Positions 39,740 to 50,100 of a stretch of 54,032 nt of DNA are shown in pieces (the stretch's first letter is position 1; every line of letters begins with the position of its first letter). The stretch is from an uncultured Prevotellaceae bacterium. GTDB lineage: Bacteria > Bacteroidota > Bacteroidia > Bacteroidales > Bacteroidaceae. The translations under genes and the position numbers were made by a program. The notes under the pieces were generated by a model. That model was not told where the DNA came from. It did no database searches and saw only the letters and a list, made by a program, of their open reading frames with translations. The DNA is taken from positions 1 through 54,032 of the forward strand of contig OMXX01000030.1 in assembly GCA_900315105.1 (NCBI GenBank), written 5' to 3'.

Positions 39740-42700
39740 CTATTCCTTTTTATTCCAATCCCTTAGTATCTTGTCGTAGATTTCTTCCTGTTTATCTAAT
39801 AACTCGTCTATCTTCTTCTCGTTCTTGACCGCACCTTGTATTCTCAGTAACTTAACCTCCATTCTCAATCGTGTCAGTTTGTCTTTATTTTTGTTATATC
39901 TCTCTACAACCTTAGTCTTTCTGTCTTGGATAGCCTTATCATAACGTTCTTTATGTTCATCATCAGCCGCCTTCTTCATCTTCTTTAACGTCTTCTTGTT
40001 TGGCTGTTCATCAAGAATATCATACACAAGACTGCTCTTCTTATATAATGAGGCGTGTTTATCGTGTTTAACAACGAGTCTATCAACAATCGGTATATTC
40101 TCACCCGATAAAGCCTTCCTACCTGCTTGTATATCTCCAACCTTAGTAGCTATATTACTAATAGCAGGGAGATATTGTCCGAAGAAGAATTGCATCGCTT
40201 GAGGTGAGACTGTCCTCAACTTCCCTATCTCTCCATTTTTATCTGCCATCTTATTGCCTTCGCCTACAAGTGTCTCATAGTACTCTCTATCCCAGCTTAT
40301 AGATTCGTGTTTTGTTATTATGCTTACTAAGTTATTATAGTAGAAAGCAGCGTCTTGGAATACCTTATAAGTCTTGTATTCATCATATCTGCCAGCCTGT
40401 GCTATCTTCTTATTATATCCTTCCTCCTTTGGTTCTTTAGGCAGGATAGGTCTATCCATAAAATCTCTGTTCCTATTAAAGTCTGCTATTGGCTGCACGA
40501 TGCCCGGAGCTAAAGCACTGATGATAGTGTTGAACGGATGGTCTGTCATCTTTAGCCTGTCATTGACTCTGTCATACTCTACCAACGCTCCTAATGATGT
40601 GCCGACCTCACTTGGCAACAACTCTCCCAAAGCATTGATGATTCTTGAAGCGACTTCTGTCACCGTCTTCTTACCAAGATAAGCCTCCATAAGATTAACA
40701 CCAATAGTGAAAGGAATATATAACTCTTGAGGGATAGGTATCTTCGCTCTCATAATGATAAGATTCCTCTCTTTGACATAGTCATTAATCTGCAAGTATT
40801 TATTTTTCTTATCATCATCACCACCTAAGATAAGTGATAGAAAGGCATCTAACGCTCCTACGCCTACTGCTATAGATAGTGCTCCCCAGAAACGTGTAGG
40901 ATTATATCTTAACACTCTCGCAAGCTTGATGATACCTTGCATTGCAGCGTTGAAGAATGGGAATATCTTGCCTAATGTTCTCGTTCCCCAGCCGCTACGT
41001 GAGAAGTTTAGCGTTGCCTCCTTGCTCTTATATACCGCCTCTTGTACTGTCAATGGGTTGCCTGCTATCTCTGATGCCTCCAAGTAAGCTCTAAATGCTG
41101 CAAATCTCACTTGATTTTCCGTAAATTCGCTAAATCTGTTGAAGATGTCTAAGAACTGTGAAGAGAACGGATTTACATTCTGTCCCACTTTACTTTTTGT
41201 ACTCCTTTGTAAATCTTTATACCTCTTCTCATATTCTTTCTCTATATCATCTAAGAAGAACGAATAGCCACTCATACCTCCATAATATACCCACTGATTG
41301 TATAACTTCTGCACATCGTTATCCATCTTGCTTCCTCTGTAGGCTTTACCCTCTTCCCATTCACTTCTCCAAACAGTCTGCATTTTAGAAAGATTTTCTA
41401 AAAATAGTCTTCTGAAATGCGGAAACTCTTTACTTCTATTCTCGTCTAACAAGAGAACTACTAAGGCATCTCTTGAGAAGTTTGCCGCAACAAATGATGG
41501 ATTTTTACTTGTACGCATACTTGCTAAAAAGCGTGTCCCTTTGCTCAGCCATTGTATTATCTTGCCGTCAGGTTGTTTATCTTTGTTCAAGATTTTAACA
41601 AGATATTTAGAAGGCAAATACATATTATATGTCTTATCTCCATCTTTAAAGGTGAATGTGTAGTCTTTAAGTGTCTTAGGATATACTCTTTCATAACTAT
41701 CATTCATCACGTGAAATTCAAGCGTGCCTTTAAGATATTCATTCTTCTTAGGTCTCTTAACGTCATAGACTTTGTTGTTGTCTTTATCGTTCCAAGACCA
41801 ATATGATGTTGCGTTAGCCCCTATTATTATGTCTTTGTATTCATTTATAAAGTTGATTAGAGAGCGTTTAGCCTGTTTTTCGTTGAAATCGTGTATCTGA
41901 TTGCTTGCGATAACAAACATATACTTCAACGGATTGTCCGCTGTTGTTGTACGTCCTTTAGCATTAGGATTGACTGATTGGAACGAAGTATCATTGCCGA
42001 ATACAGATACCTCTCCATCATCTTTATCCCAACCACGCAAAGGCACATAATACTCTTGACGTTGGTATTTCTCGTACTCTTCTCGTGTGATGTTGCCTGT
42101 TTCTAATGCTTTGTCTAAGGTAAATTGAGTAACTGCTCTTGAGAGTTTGTTGAGTTCATCAACATTATCTTTGCCTACCATATCTCTAAACTTCTCTATT
42201 ATCTCATCAGGCGTTAGACGTGTCGTTGTCATATTGCCTTTCTCTTTAGGGAAGTAGTTCTCTGCAATAGTCTGATACAATGCAGTCCTGCACATACTCT
42301 CTTCACCAGCAAAGCCTCTTATCCCATCTTTGTTATTAGTGTCCCACAACTCCTGTTGTCTGTACTTGTCCGCTGCTGCTCTTGCATACATCTCTGTCTT
42401 TAGTTGGTCAAACTCTTCGTCCATCTCTTCAAGCGAACCAAACGTTTTCTCCTCTGCTATCTTACCAAAGATTTCGTTTGCTTTTCTCTCAGCTTCTGCT
42501 CTCTCTCTATCCGTAAGACTTCCCATATATTTCTTAACAGCATCATACTCCTCTTTGTATTCTTTGTTAGGTGTTCTCCCTGCGTCTATCCTATCTTGTG
42601 TCTCTCTCCATCTGTTGTAGATAACATCATTTGTCCTCTCTCTGTAGAATTGAAACATCATAAATTGTTCAACTTCTTTTTGAGAAAGATTATACTTCTC

Positions 42701-44122
42701 AGCAATCTTATCTACTTTGTCCAACAATGGCTTGAATGTCTGCTGTGAGAACAAGAATATCTGTCCTTGTGTTGCTGCCTTAGCCGCTATCTGCTGCTCA
42801 TATACGGAGTGATGTAGCCTGAACTTAGGGTCTCTCTTCCTCATCTCTTCTATGACCTTATCTTCCATAACCCTCAAAGCGTGGTAGTCATCTGCAAACG
42901 AAGCCCACTTGTCTTTGGTACTCTCCTTCAATATACCCTTATATGCCCTCTTCAATATAGGGTCTTTGACCTCCTCCAAAGCCTTATCCGTTGCCTTTTC
43001 CACAACACGCTCCGTTGATTTGTGAAAACGTATATCCGCATTCTCGCTGTCAAATGTTCCTACATTATCCGTAGCAGACTTTACCTCATTTGGATTTACT
43101 CCCTCCAACAAGTCTGATAACACCTTATCTGCTACCTCTTCGGCACTCGTGAAGTGTATCCCCAAAAAGTCTGCAACTCCTTTCCAGAACTTCCTCAATG
43201 CCTCTCTGACGTTGTTTATCGCCTGCAACATCTTAGCCTTGTCAAAGATATTCATCTTGTTGTTGCCTCTTATCTTGTCGTATTCCTCATCCAACAACTT
43301 CTTTCCTCTTTCTCCGCTATAATGTGCTAACACCTCGTCGGCAATCTCATCATCTGTCTTCAATTCAGGATAGTCTTTCTTCACCTTATCCCAAAGATAC
43401 GTCTGCTTTTTCATTAATCCGACTATATTCTGCCACTCTTTTGGATTTACTTTTCTCAATGCCTCTGCCCATAGGTGCGTATATTCGTGGATTGGTGTGC
43501 TTGCGTCTGCTATCCGCTCATCAACATACACCTTACCTCCAACAGTAAAGCCATAAGCCTCTCCGTCCTTTGTCTTGAAAAACTTGACATCCTTCTCGTC
43601 AAAGAATTTGTTTAGCTTCTCGCTGACAATCCTCGTCGTTTCTATTGGACTTGGTGCTTGTGCTTGCCATTGATTGTATCTCTCATTCTCCTCATACTTA
43701 GCCTTATCTTCAGGGTGTGTTTTCAAAAAGTCTTGTAATTCTTTTGAATCTTTATCCCTCTTTACATTATAAGGCAAAGCCTGAAACTCCTCTGAAAACT
43801 CATTCCATTCCGTGTATTTGTAAGGATTAGGCTGTGGTTGATTCTCTTTTACTATAGCGTCTATCTCTTTTTTGAATAACCTATATATCGTTGCAAATTT
43901 CTCTTCTGACCAACCATAGAATGTTGTCTTGTTACCATATTTGCTTGTGTGATGCCATTCATTGTCATCTATAATACCCGCTGACACCAACGCCTTCAAC
44001 GTTTTGTCCGAAATATTATATACTTTTTTAAAGTCTGTCTTAGGGTATCTTCCCTCCTCTCGTGCCTGTTCTGCACGCTTACTCATTATGCTCTTTAAGA
44101 TTTTTTTCATTTTTTTGCTCAA
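39740..44122 (-). CDS. Giant polyvalent protein with HExxH peptidase motif and LPD38-like C-terminus
   Basis: The 1,460-residue protein carries a DVKFFKTKDGEAYGFTVGGKVYVDE segment, then TPIHEYTHLWAEAL (HExxH at about 212-216). A long helical middle follows. A region typical of large polyvalent protein-associated domain 38 (SKNPSFVAANFSRDALVVLLL) includes hydrophobic stretches (FWGALSIAVGVGALDAFLSLILGG), and a charged coiled tail ends the protein. Such proteins are packaged in the head and ejected. The start overlaps the upstream giant gene by 44 bases; alternative Met starts at 44110 and 44086 exist. Confidence 0.75.
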   Translation of the reverse strand: MSKKMKKILKSIMSKRAEQAREEGRYPKTDFKKVYNISDKTLKALVSAGIIDDNEWHHTSKYGNKTTFYGWSEEKFATIYRLFKKEIDAIVKENQPQPNPYKYTEWNEFSEEFQALPYNVKRDKDSKELQDFLKTHPEDKAKYEENERYNQWQAQAPSPIETTRIVSEKLNKFFDEKDVKFFKTKDGEAYGFTVGGKVYVDERIADASTPIHEYTHLWAEALRKVNPKEWQNIVGLMKKQTYLWDKVKKDYPELKTDDEIADEVLAHYSGERGKKLLDEEYDKIRGNNKMNIFDKAKMLQAINNVREALRKFWKGVADFLGIHFTSAEEVADKVLSDLLEGVNPNEVKSATDNVGTFDSENADIRFHKSTERVVEKATDKALEEVKDPILKRAYKGILKESTKDKWASFADDYHALRVMEDKVIEEMRKRDPKFRLHHSVYEQQIAAKAATQGQIFLFSQQTFKPLLDKVDKIAEKYNLSQKEVEQFMMFQFYRERTNDVIYNRWRETQDRIDAGRTPNKEYKEEYDAVKKYMGSLTDRERAEAERKANEIFGKIAEEKTFGSLEEMDEEFDQLKTEMYARAAADKYRQQELWDTNNKDGIRGFAGEESMCRTALYQTIAENYFPKEKGNMTTTRLTPDEIIEKFRDMVGKDNVDELNKLSRAVTQFTLDKALETGNITREEYEKYQRQEYYVPLRGWDKDDGEVSVFGNDTSFQSVNPNAKGRTTTADNPLKYMFVIASNQIHDFNEKQAKRSLINFINEYKDIIIGANATSYWSWNDKDNNKVYDVKRPKKNEYLKGTLEFHVMNDSYERVYPKTLKDYTFTFKDGDKTYNMYLPSKYLVKILNKDKQPDGKIIQWLSKGTRFLASMRTSKNPSFVAANFSRDALVVLLLDENRSKEFPHFRRLFLENLSKMQTVWRSEWEEGKAYRGSKMDNDVQKLYNQWVYYGGMSGYSFFLDDIEKEYEKRYKDLQRSTKSKVGQNVNPFSSQFLDIFNRFSEFTENQVRFAAFRAYLEASEIAGNPLTVQEAVYKSKEATLNFSRSGWGTRTLGKIFPFFNAAMQGIIKLARVLRYNPTRFWGALSIAVGVGALDAFLSLILGGDDDKKNKYLQINDYVKERNLIIMRAKIPIPQELYIPFTIGVNLMEAYLGKKTVTEVASRIINALGELLPSEVGTSLGALVEYDRVNDRLKMTDHPFNTIISALAPGIVQPIADFNRNRDFMDRPILPKEPKEEGYNKKIAQAGRYDEYKTYKVFQDAAFYYNNLVSIITKHESISWDREYYETLVGEGNKMADKNGEIGKLRTVSPQAMQFFFGQYLPAISNIATKVGDIQAGRKALSGENIPIVDRLVVKHDKHASLYKKSSLVYDILDEQPNKKTLKKMKKAADDEHKERYDKAIQDRKTKVVERYNKNKDKLTRLRMEVKLLRIQGAVKNEKKIDELLDKQEEIYDKILRDWNKKE

Positions 44123-47100
44123 TTATTGTTGGATTTTCAAAATTTTGTAGTACCTTTGCAGCCACATCAAGGTTCTTGATTGTATTGGTAACGTCAGCGG
44201 AATTGGACTGCTGTTTGCCAATCCATTCAAGAGCCTTGTTTTTATCTGCATACTTCAACAGATTACCTGCGTTTATCCAGTCTACTATTCCTTGTACGCT
44301 ATCTTTTGGATAAAGACTTCTTATTCTATTTACTTCAAGTTTATTGCCTTTCAATTCAGCAGATAATACAACAACAAAATTATTTCCTCTGCTCTCTATC
44401 TCTGTAAGTATAACCTTTCTGCCTGCTGTATTAGCACTGTCAAACACCATTATAGGCTCTTGTATTGCATTAGGTAAGTTCTTTATATATGATAATTCAA
44501 AAGGATGGTTTTCTTGCATAGACTTATCTGTTAGTCTGCTCGCCCTCAATTCTATCGGCAACGCTCTAACTCCTGCACTCTGTAAAACACTTCCTGCTAA
44601 GCCCAACTGATATGTATGGTCTTTTGGCAATGTTCCGTCTATCTGCTGTTGCAGTTCCTCATTAAACCTTTTATTCACCTCTTCACTTGACACTCTCTGA
44701 AATAACGGCTGCCCCTCCATAACGCTACGTCTCATCTCATCGGTAACATCCACAGAGTGCATTATTCTTCCTGCCTCTTCCACTTCTGGCAACTCCACGT
44801 CTTGGGTTTTTACTCCCCACTTCTTGCCATACTTGTCCATAAATCTCGGCAACATCTGGTCATAGAAACCTTTCATTCCCTCTCCACCAATACGAAGTCC
44901 GTTACCATTTATCTCTTTTGCTGGATTGTCCATAGATTCATCCCACAGGGTAATATCTGAACCATCACCATTCAGTATCTTTGCAGCAAGTTCTTTGCCT
45001 AATACTTCCATCAGATTTTTACCTCTAAGTTCAGAACCTGCATCAATAATAAGCCCCTCATTATTGACACGCATACTCATAGGCTCATTATTGTGAGAAC
45101 GTATCACTATCTTCTTGGTATTTCTACCTTCTTTATCCTTTCTTGCAGGATAATCATAATAAATAATACTCTCTACTACATTACCTATATTATACCGCTC
45201 TGCCTGCTGCTCTCCTGTTGTCCAAGCTACCTTGTCATATCCATTCTCTGCAGCATAACGAAGCATACGCTTCATCGCCAACTCGTGCCAGTTCTTGTCA
45301 AAAGGAGCATCAGGTATGCCGTGGTTCTCTTCGTATGCTTTATCGTATGCTTTCTCCGCATTTTCAACGGCTTTCATGTATTCTTCTACTTGTACAACTT
45401 CTGCATCGTTGGCATAGGAATAGATATCGTCACGCTCACAGTCGTATTTCTTGGCAAGGTTTGACACATACAGGTCGTATGAAGCCTGAGCCTCTAATTT
45501 CTTTATGTATGCCTTGGTCTCTGCATCCTGCGCACCATCTTTTTTATACCCTTTTTCTCTTCCCTCTTGATGTCGTTTGCTCTGTATCTCGTCTATCACA
45601 AGAACTCTGTCGCCGTCCTTATCAGTCGTCTCTCCGAACCTTATCCAAGCAACTGCCCTACCTTCGCCAGCATCGCCAAAGTGAATCTCATCGCCAGCAT
45701 TCCAACTCTCAATAGTCGGAACAACTATCGCTATCTCTTTCTTATTCTTCAAAAAGGCGGTAGTATAATTCCGTCTGGTTTCATTGATAGGCTGGAGTAT
45801 AGGCGTGTTCGTAATCACCTTTCCATTCTCGTCAACTGTGAAAAAACCGTGTCTGTAAGCGTATCGAAGCATCGTGTCATACTTCTCGTCCCAAGCCTCA
45901 ATAACAGACTCGAAACTCTCTCCATTTTCTCTCGCTCTCGCTATATCATTCTCAAAGTTAATTTTGCTGTTTGGTGAAAAGAATACATCCCCATACTCAA
46001 CCTCCTCAATCTGTATCTTATTACTTCTGATGAAATCCAATACATCCTGCTTGGTGAGTGTCTTTTCTTTGCTATCTTTCAACCAATCGCTTAACCCAAG
46101 CCACTTGTCTTCGCCTGCTTTCAAGCCGCCTTGCTTCTCTATCATCTTCAGCCACTGCTCAGGCGTTGCTTTATCCTGACTGATATTCTCAACACTTCTC
46201 TCTGCGTTGGAATAGAATACATCTTCAGTCATTTCAGGTCTTACCCTGCCATTTACCTCATCTATTACCCTCTGTGCTTGTCTATTGTCGGTGATGACAT
46301 TTTCCTTGCCTATGGCTTTGCGTAACACATCTAACACAACACCCAGCATTCCTTTTCTCTTGCTCTCACTCTCTGTAATGTTCTTTACCGACCTATCTTC
46401 TTTGAGAGTATCGTTGTCGTTTTTCTCCCCTTTTTCTTGCTCATTCTCAGAAACTGTCGTATCTTTGCCAGCAGAAACAGAGACATTGTTTGACGGTAAA
46501 GTCACCCCGTCAGCCTTTTGGTTGAAAGGAGGAGTTGTTAAAGTCTTTTCTGACAATGTTTCTGTTTCTTTTTGTCTTTGTGTTTTTGTCGTATCAAAAG
46601 CAGTTACAACCCAATTTTTGCTTCCTATTACTTCCCCTTGATTATCTCGGACTTTCCGTTTTACAGATACTTTATATCCGTCTTTTTCAAATGAGACCTT
46701 TTCTGTATTATTTATAATAGGTTTCATTTCACCATTATTGATAACATCTTCAATAATAGTAACAGCCTCATCCACATCTTTAAAGTCGTGGAGTTTGTTT
46801 ATATGTTTTTTTATTATGTGGTCTAATCCTTGATTTTCGGAATCACTCCCCCAAATCAAGTCTATATCACCTATCTCTTCTCTATGGAATACTCCTAATA
46901 AATCTCCCTCTTTATGTTTAAGAAGAAAATCTACTGCTTCTTTTACCTTACCCCTGAATTGGTCGTAGATGTTACCAAATACGCCTTTGCCTATTGGCTT
47001 TATCTCTTCATTATTTCCTTCAGCATTTGCTGAACCTGCTCTTTGGCTTGTTTCTTCGCTTCTTCTTCCGTCATCTGTGGATTGTCCTCCATCAGTTGTT

Positions 47101-50100
47101 CTGCTATCTGATTTTCTCTTGTTGCCATCGCTAACAGTAATGCTTTGTTTAGGTCTTGTTCTTTGCTCATCAAAGCCTTGTCGCATTCTTTCGTAATCTT
47201 CTTCAGATAAAGCCTCTTGTTTGTTAAGTTCATCTTGTATTCTGTCTTCCTCTCTCTTTTCTGCTCTATCAATCATCGCCTGTTGCTGCTTCTCAAAGTC
47301 GTTCTGCGTTAAGTTATCCTCAGCCTCATAATGCATCCTCACCGCCTCATCCATCATCGCCGTCGGAGTGCTGTAGGATGATAAACAGTCTATCATCTCG
47401 TTAAAGACCTCATCAAACTCTACATTAGGATTGATATTCTCTCTAACATCTGTCAATAGTCTCTCTGCATATACCTCTGGATATACCGCTTTCCTGTCCT
47501 TACCGTTCAGAAAAGCATAATAGTTTCTTCGTTCTTCTTTTGCCTCTCTCAACCCTAAGTGAGACCCTAAGCCTTTTGTTCCATTCTCGCTATCATTCCA
47601 AAGGAACTTAGCACCCAAGGCAAGATTACGTAAGATATATTCTCGTATTGAGTAGGCTTGCCCCAATGCTCCCTCTTTTTCTTTTATTGATTTCAGGCTC
47701 TGCACCTCCTCTTCTTGCGATAGAGGAGCAGTGAATAAAGACTTGACTTCATTCCAATACGCAAGTTTCTTCTCTGTCTCTCTGACTTGTTTCTTATGCT
47801 GTTGAAATTTATCGATGTCTTCGTAATTGATAGTCTTCTTTGCAAGTTGTTTCTGCCTATCCTGTGTCTGCTTGATGATACCATTTACAACCTCTTGAGC
47901 GTCCTCCTTGCTCATATTAGAGTACAAGTCCACAAGCGTCTCTTCAGCATTTTGTGATAAAATTTCTCCACTCTTTATTCGCTCAGTCAAACTTTTATTC
48001 TCTACCTTAGACTTCTCTTCTTTCTTTTCTTCCTTAGTCTCTACTTCGTTGTTCTCTGCCTTAGGTTCTTCCACCTTCTCCTCTTCCGCCTTACCTGTCT
48101 CCTCTGTATTGTTTTCTACTTTAGTAAGAGTGACTCCCTGTTTGTTAATATTTATTGGTCTCAATTCCCCGTCAATATCTAATATAACTTGATTACCCCT
48201 TACGCCTTTAACCTCATACTCCTTACCGTCATACTCGCCATAGTCGGAATAACTGTCTATGTTGCCTTTATCTACACTTACAGCAACCTTATCCCCAACA
48301 GTGAACGCACTCTCTTTCTCTTCTGTTGTTCTCTGTTTCTCTGTCTCCTCTGGTGTAGTCTTAATTTCTTCTTTTTTATTATTATCTTGTTTGTCGCTGC
48401 TATAATACGGCATTGTATATTGAGGAAGAATACCGTCTGCTTCTATGTTGGCATTGAATATATTAGCAGTATTATCTATTAGGTCTTCAACATTCTGTTC
48501 TTTAGCCTCAGCTACCTCACTGAGACTTATCTGCTGCGGTTGATAGCCCTCTTGTGTCTGCAATAATCCTGTTACCGTTCCTGCTTGCTCATTAATATCT
48601 GTCAAGAACATTATTCCGCCATCATTAAGCCTTGCAACATTGATAACATTACTACCGTCTGTTCCTCTCTTGATTGCATCTTGTAATAGATTGCGTGTCT
48701 GTATGTTGGCTTTTAGTTCCTCGTCCTCACCTGCCTGCTCATATAAGTAGTCTAATATATCTCTTACCTTCGTGAAAACTATTGGATTGTTAGCGTCTTC
48801 TCCCCCCTCTGCTTGTCTATATATATCGTCTAAGGTCATATGCTGCACTTGCCCCAAACCATCTACTATTGTAAATAAGACATTGCCATTATCATCTTGT
48901 TCTTTATCAGTGATAAATCCTATGCTTGTGCCATTCTTGTTATAGACCTCGCAGATATATTTCTCTTTCTTCCCGTTTTGAGGGTCTTGTAGTTCTTGGT
49001 AATAACCATTCTTTATCCCCTGATATAATATGTTATTCTTCTGTTGTCTGTGTATATTCTCTATTATATTATCTACATATTCTTTACGTTGTGCGTTATT
49101 CATCTGTTGTAGTTGAGCGTTTAACTCGTTCCTTTGTTCGCTCAACCGTCTCGCACCTGCTATATAATTATATATTGCCTCATCAATGTCTTTTTCGTTT
49201 TGCGCCCCTTGTGCTGCTCTTCTAAGTGCTGAAAGGGTTTCGATAACCTCGTGAGGTTTCCCTTCTATTATCTTACCTTCTAACCCATCTATAATCTTTT
49301 TATTCCCTAATCCTGCCTGCCTTAATACTCCTAACAACTGCTCTCTTGCTTGTTGATAAGCCTTAGCGTCTCTATGAGAGACAACAGCATTGGATATTCC
49401 AAACGACAACGGGAACATAGTCATTGGTGCTAACCCAAGTGCTAAGACACTAAGATTGTCCGCCTGCCAAAAGTTAGAAAACTCTTTCTTCATCTCATCA
49501 TCATCAAAGAGATAGCCAAGCACAGTATTACCTAATGCTCCTTCTACTTCTTCAAAAGCCTCTTCGCCGAAGCCACCAAAGAATAGATTATCTTTGAGGA
49601 ACTTGCTCACAGGGTTATTACCTAACTTATTAGCAATCTTAATCCATTGTCGCGGTCTCTCCGCAAACTTGGTTATCTTGCCGAAAGTACGATTAATCAT
49701 TGGTTTCTCAAGCATTTTAGCCCCTATACCTTTGAACAGCCTTTGCGTCCCTTGAACGCCTAACTTAGCGAATGGAACACCTACCGTCTCTGTAAGGTTC
49801 TCTATGGCTTGTTGTCCATATACTTTGGCTCTATCTTTAGCTGTTATATCCCTGTTCTTAAACAGTCTTATATTAGCATACTCTTCGTTTTTGGCTTTCA
49901 TTGTTGCAGGAGAGACGGCAGTGTTTAGCAATGCTGTTGATATACCTTTCGCCATTTGTTTTTCGGCTATTTTCTTTGCTCCTCTTCTTAGTAGTCTGCT
50001 TGCTCCCTTGACTATTGTGCTACTTGCTCCCAATTGAAGCATAAAAGGAATCATATCTCCTGTTACCTGCCCTGCCTTATACCAATTACTTAACTCGTTT

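Noticed and set aside
42330..42748. + strand ORFs over the polyvalent protein genes
   Set aside because: Many such ORFs are rich in Ser, Leu, Phe and Cys, typical of reading Lys/Glu-rich helices on the wrong strand. None has a plausible upstream region.
47000..47272. A 90-aa ORF inside the 2,359-aa gene
   Set aside because: It is an alternative frame on the same strand within a continuous large ORF, without an intergenic start region.
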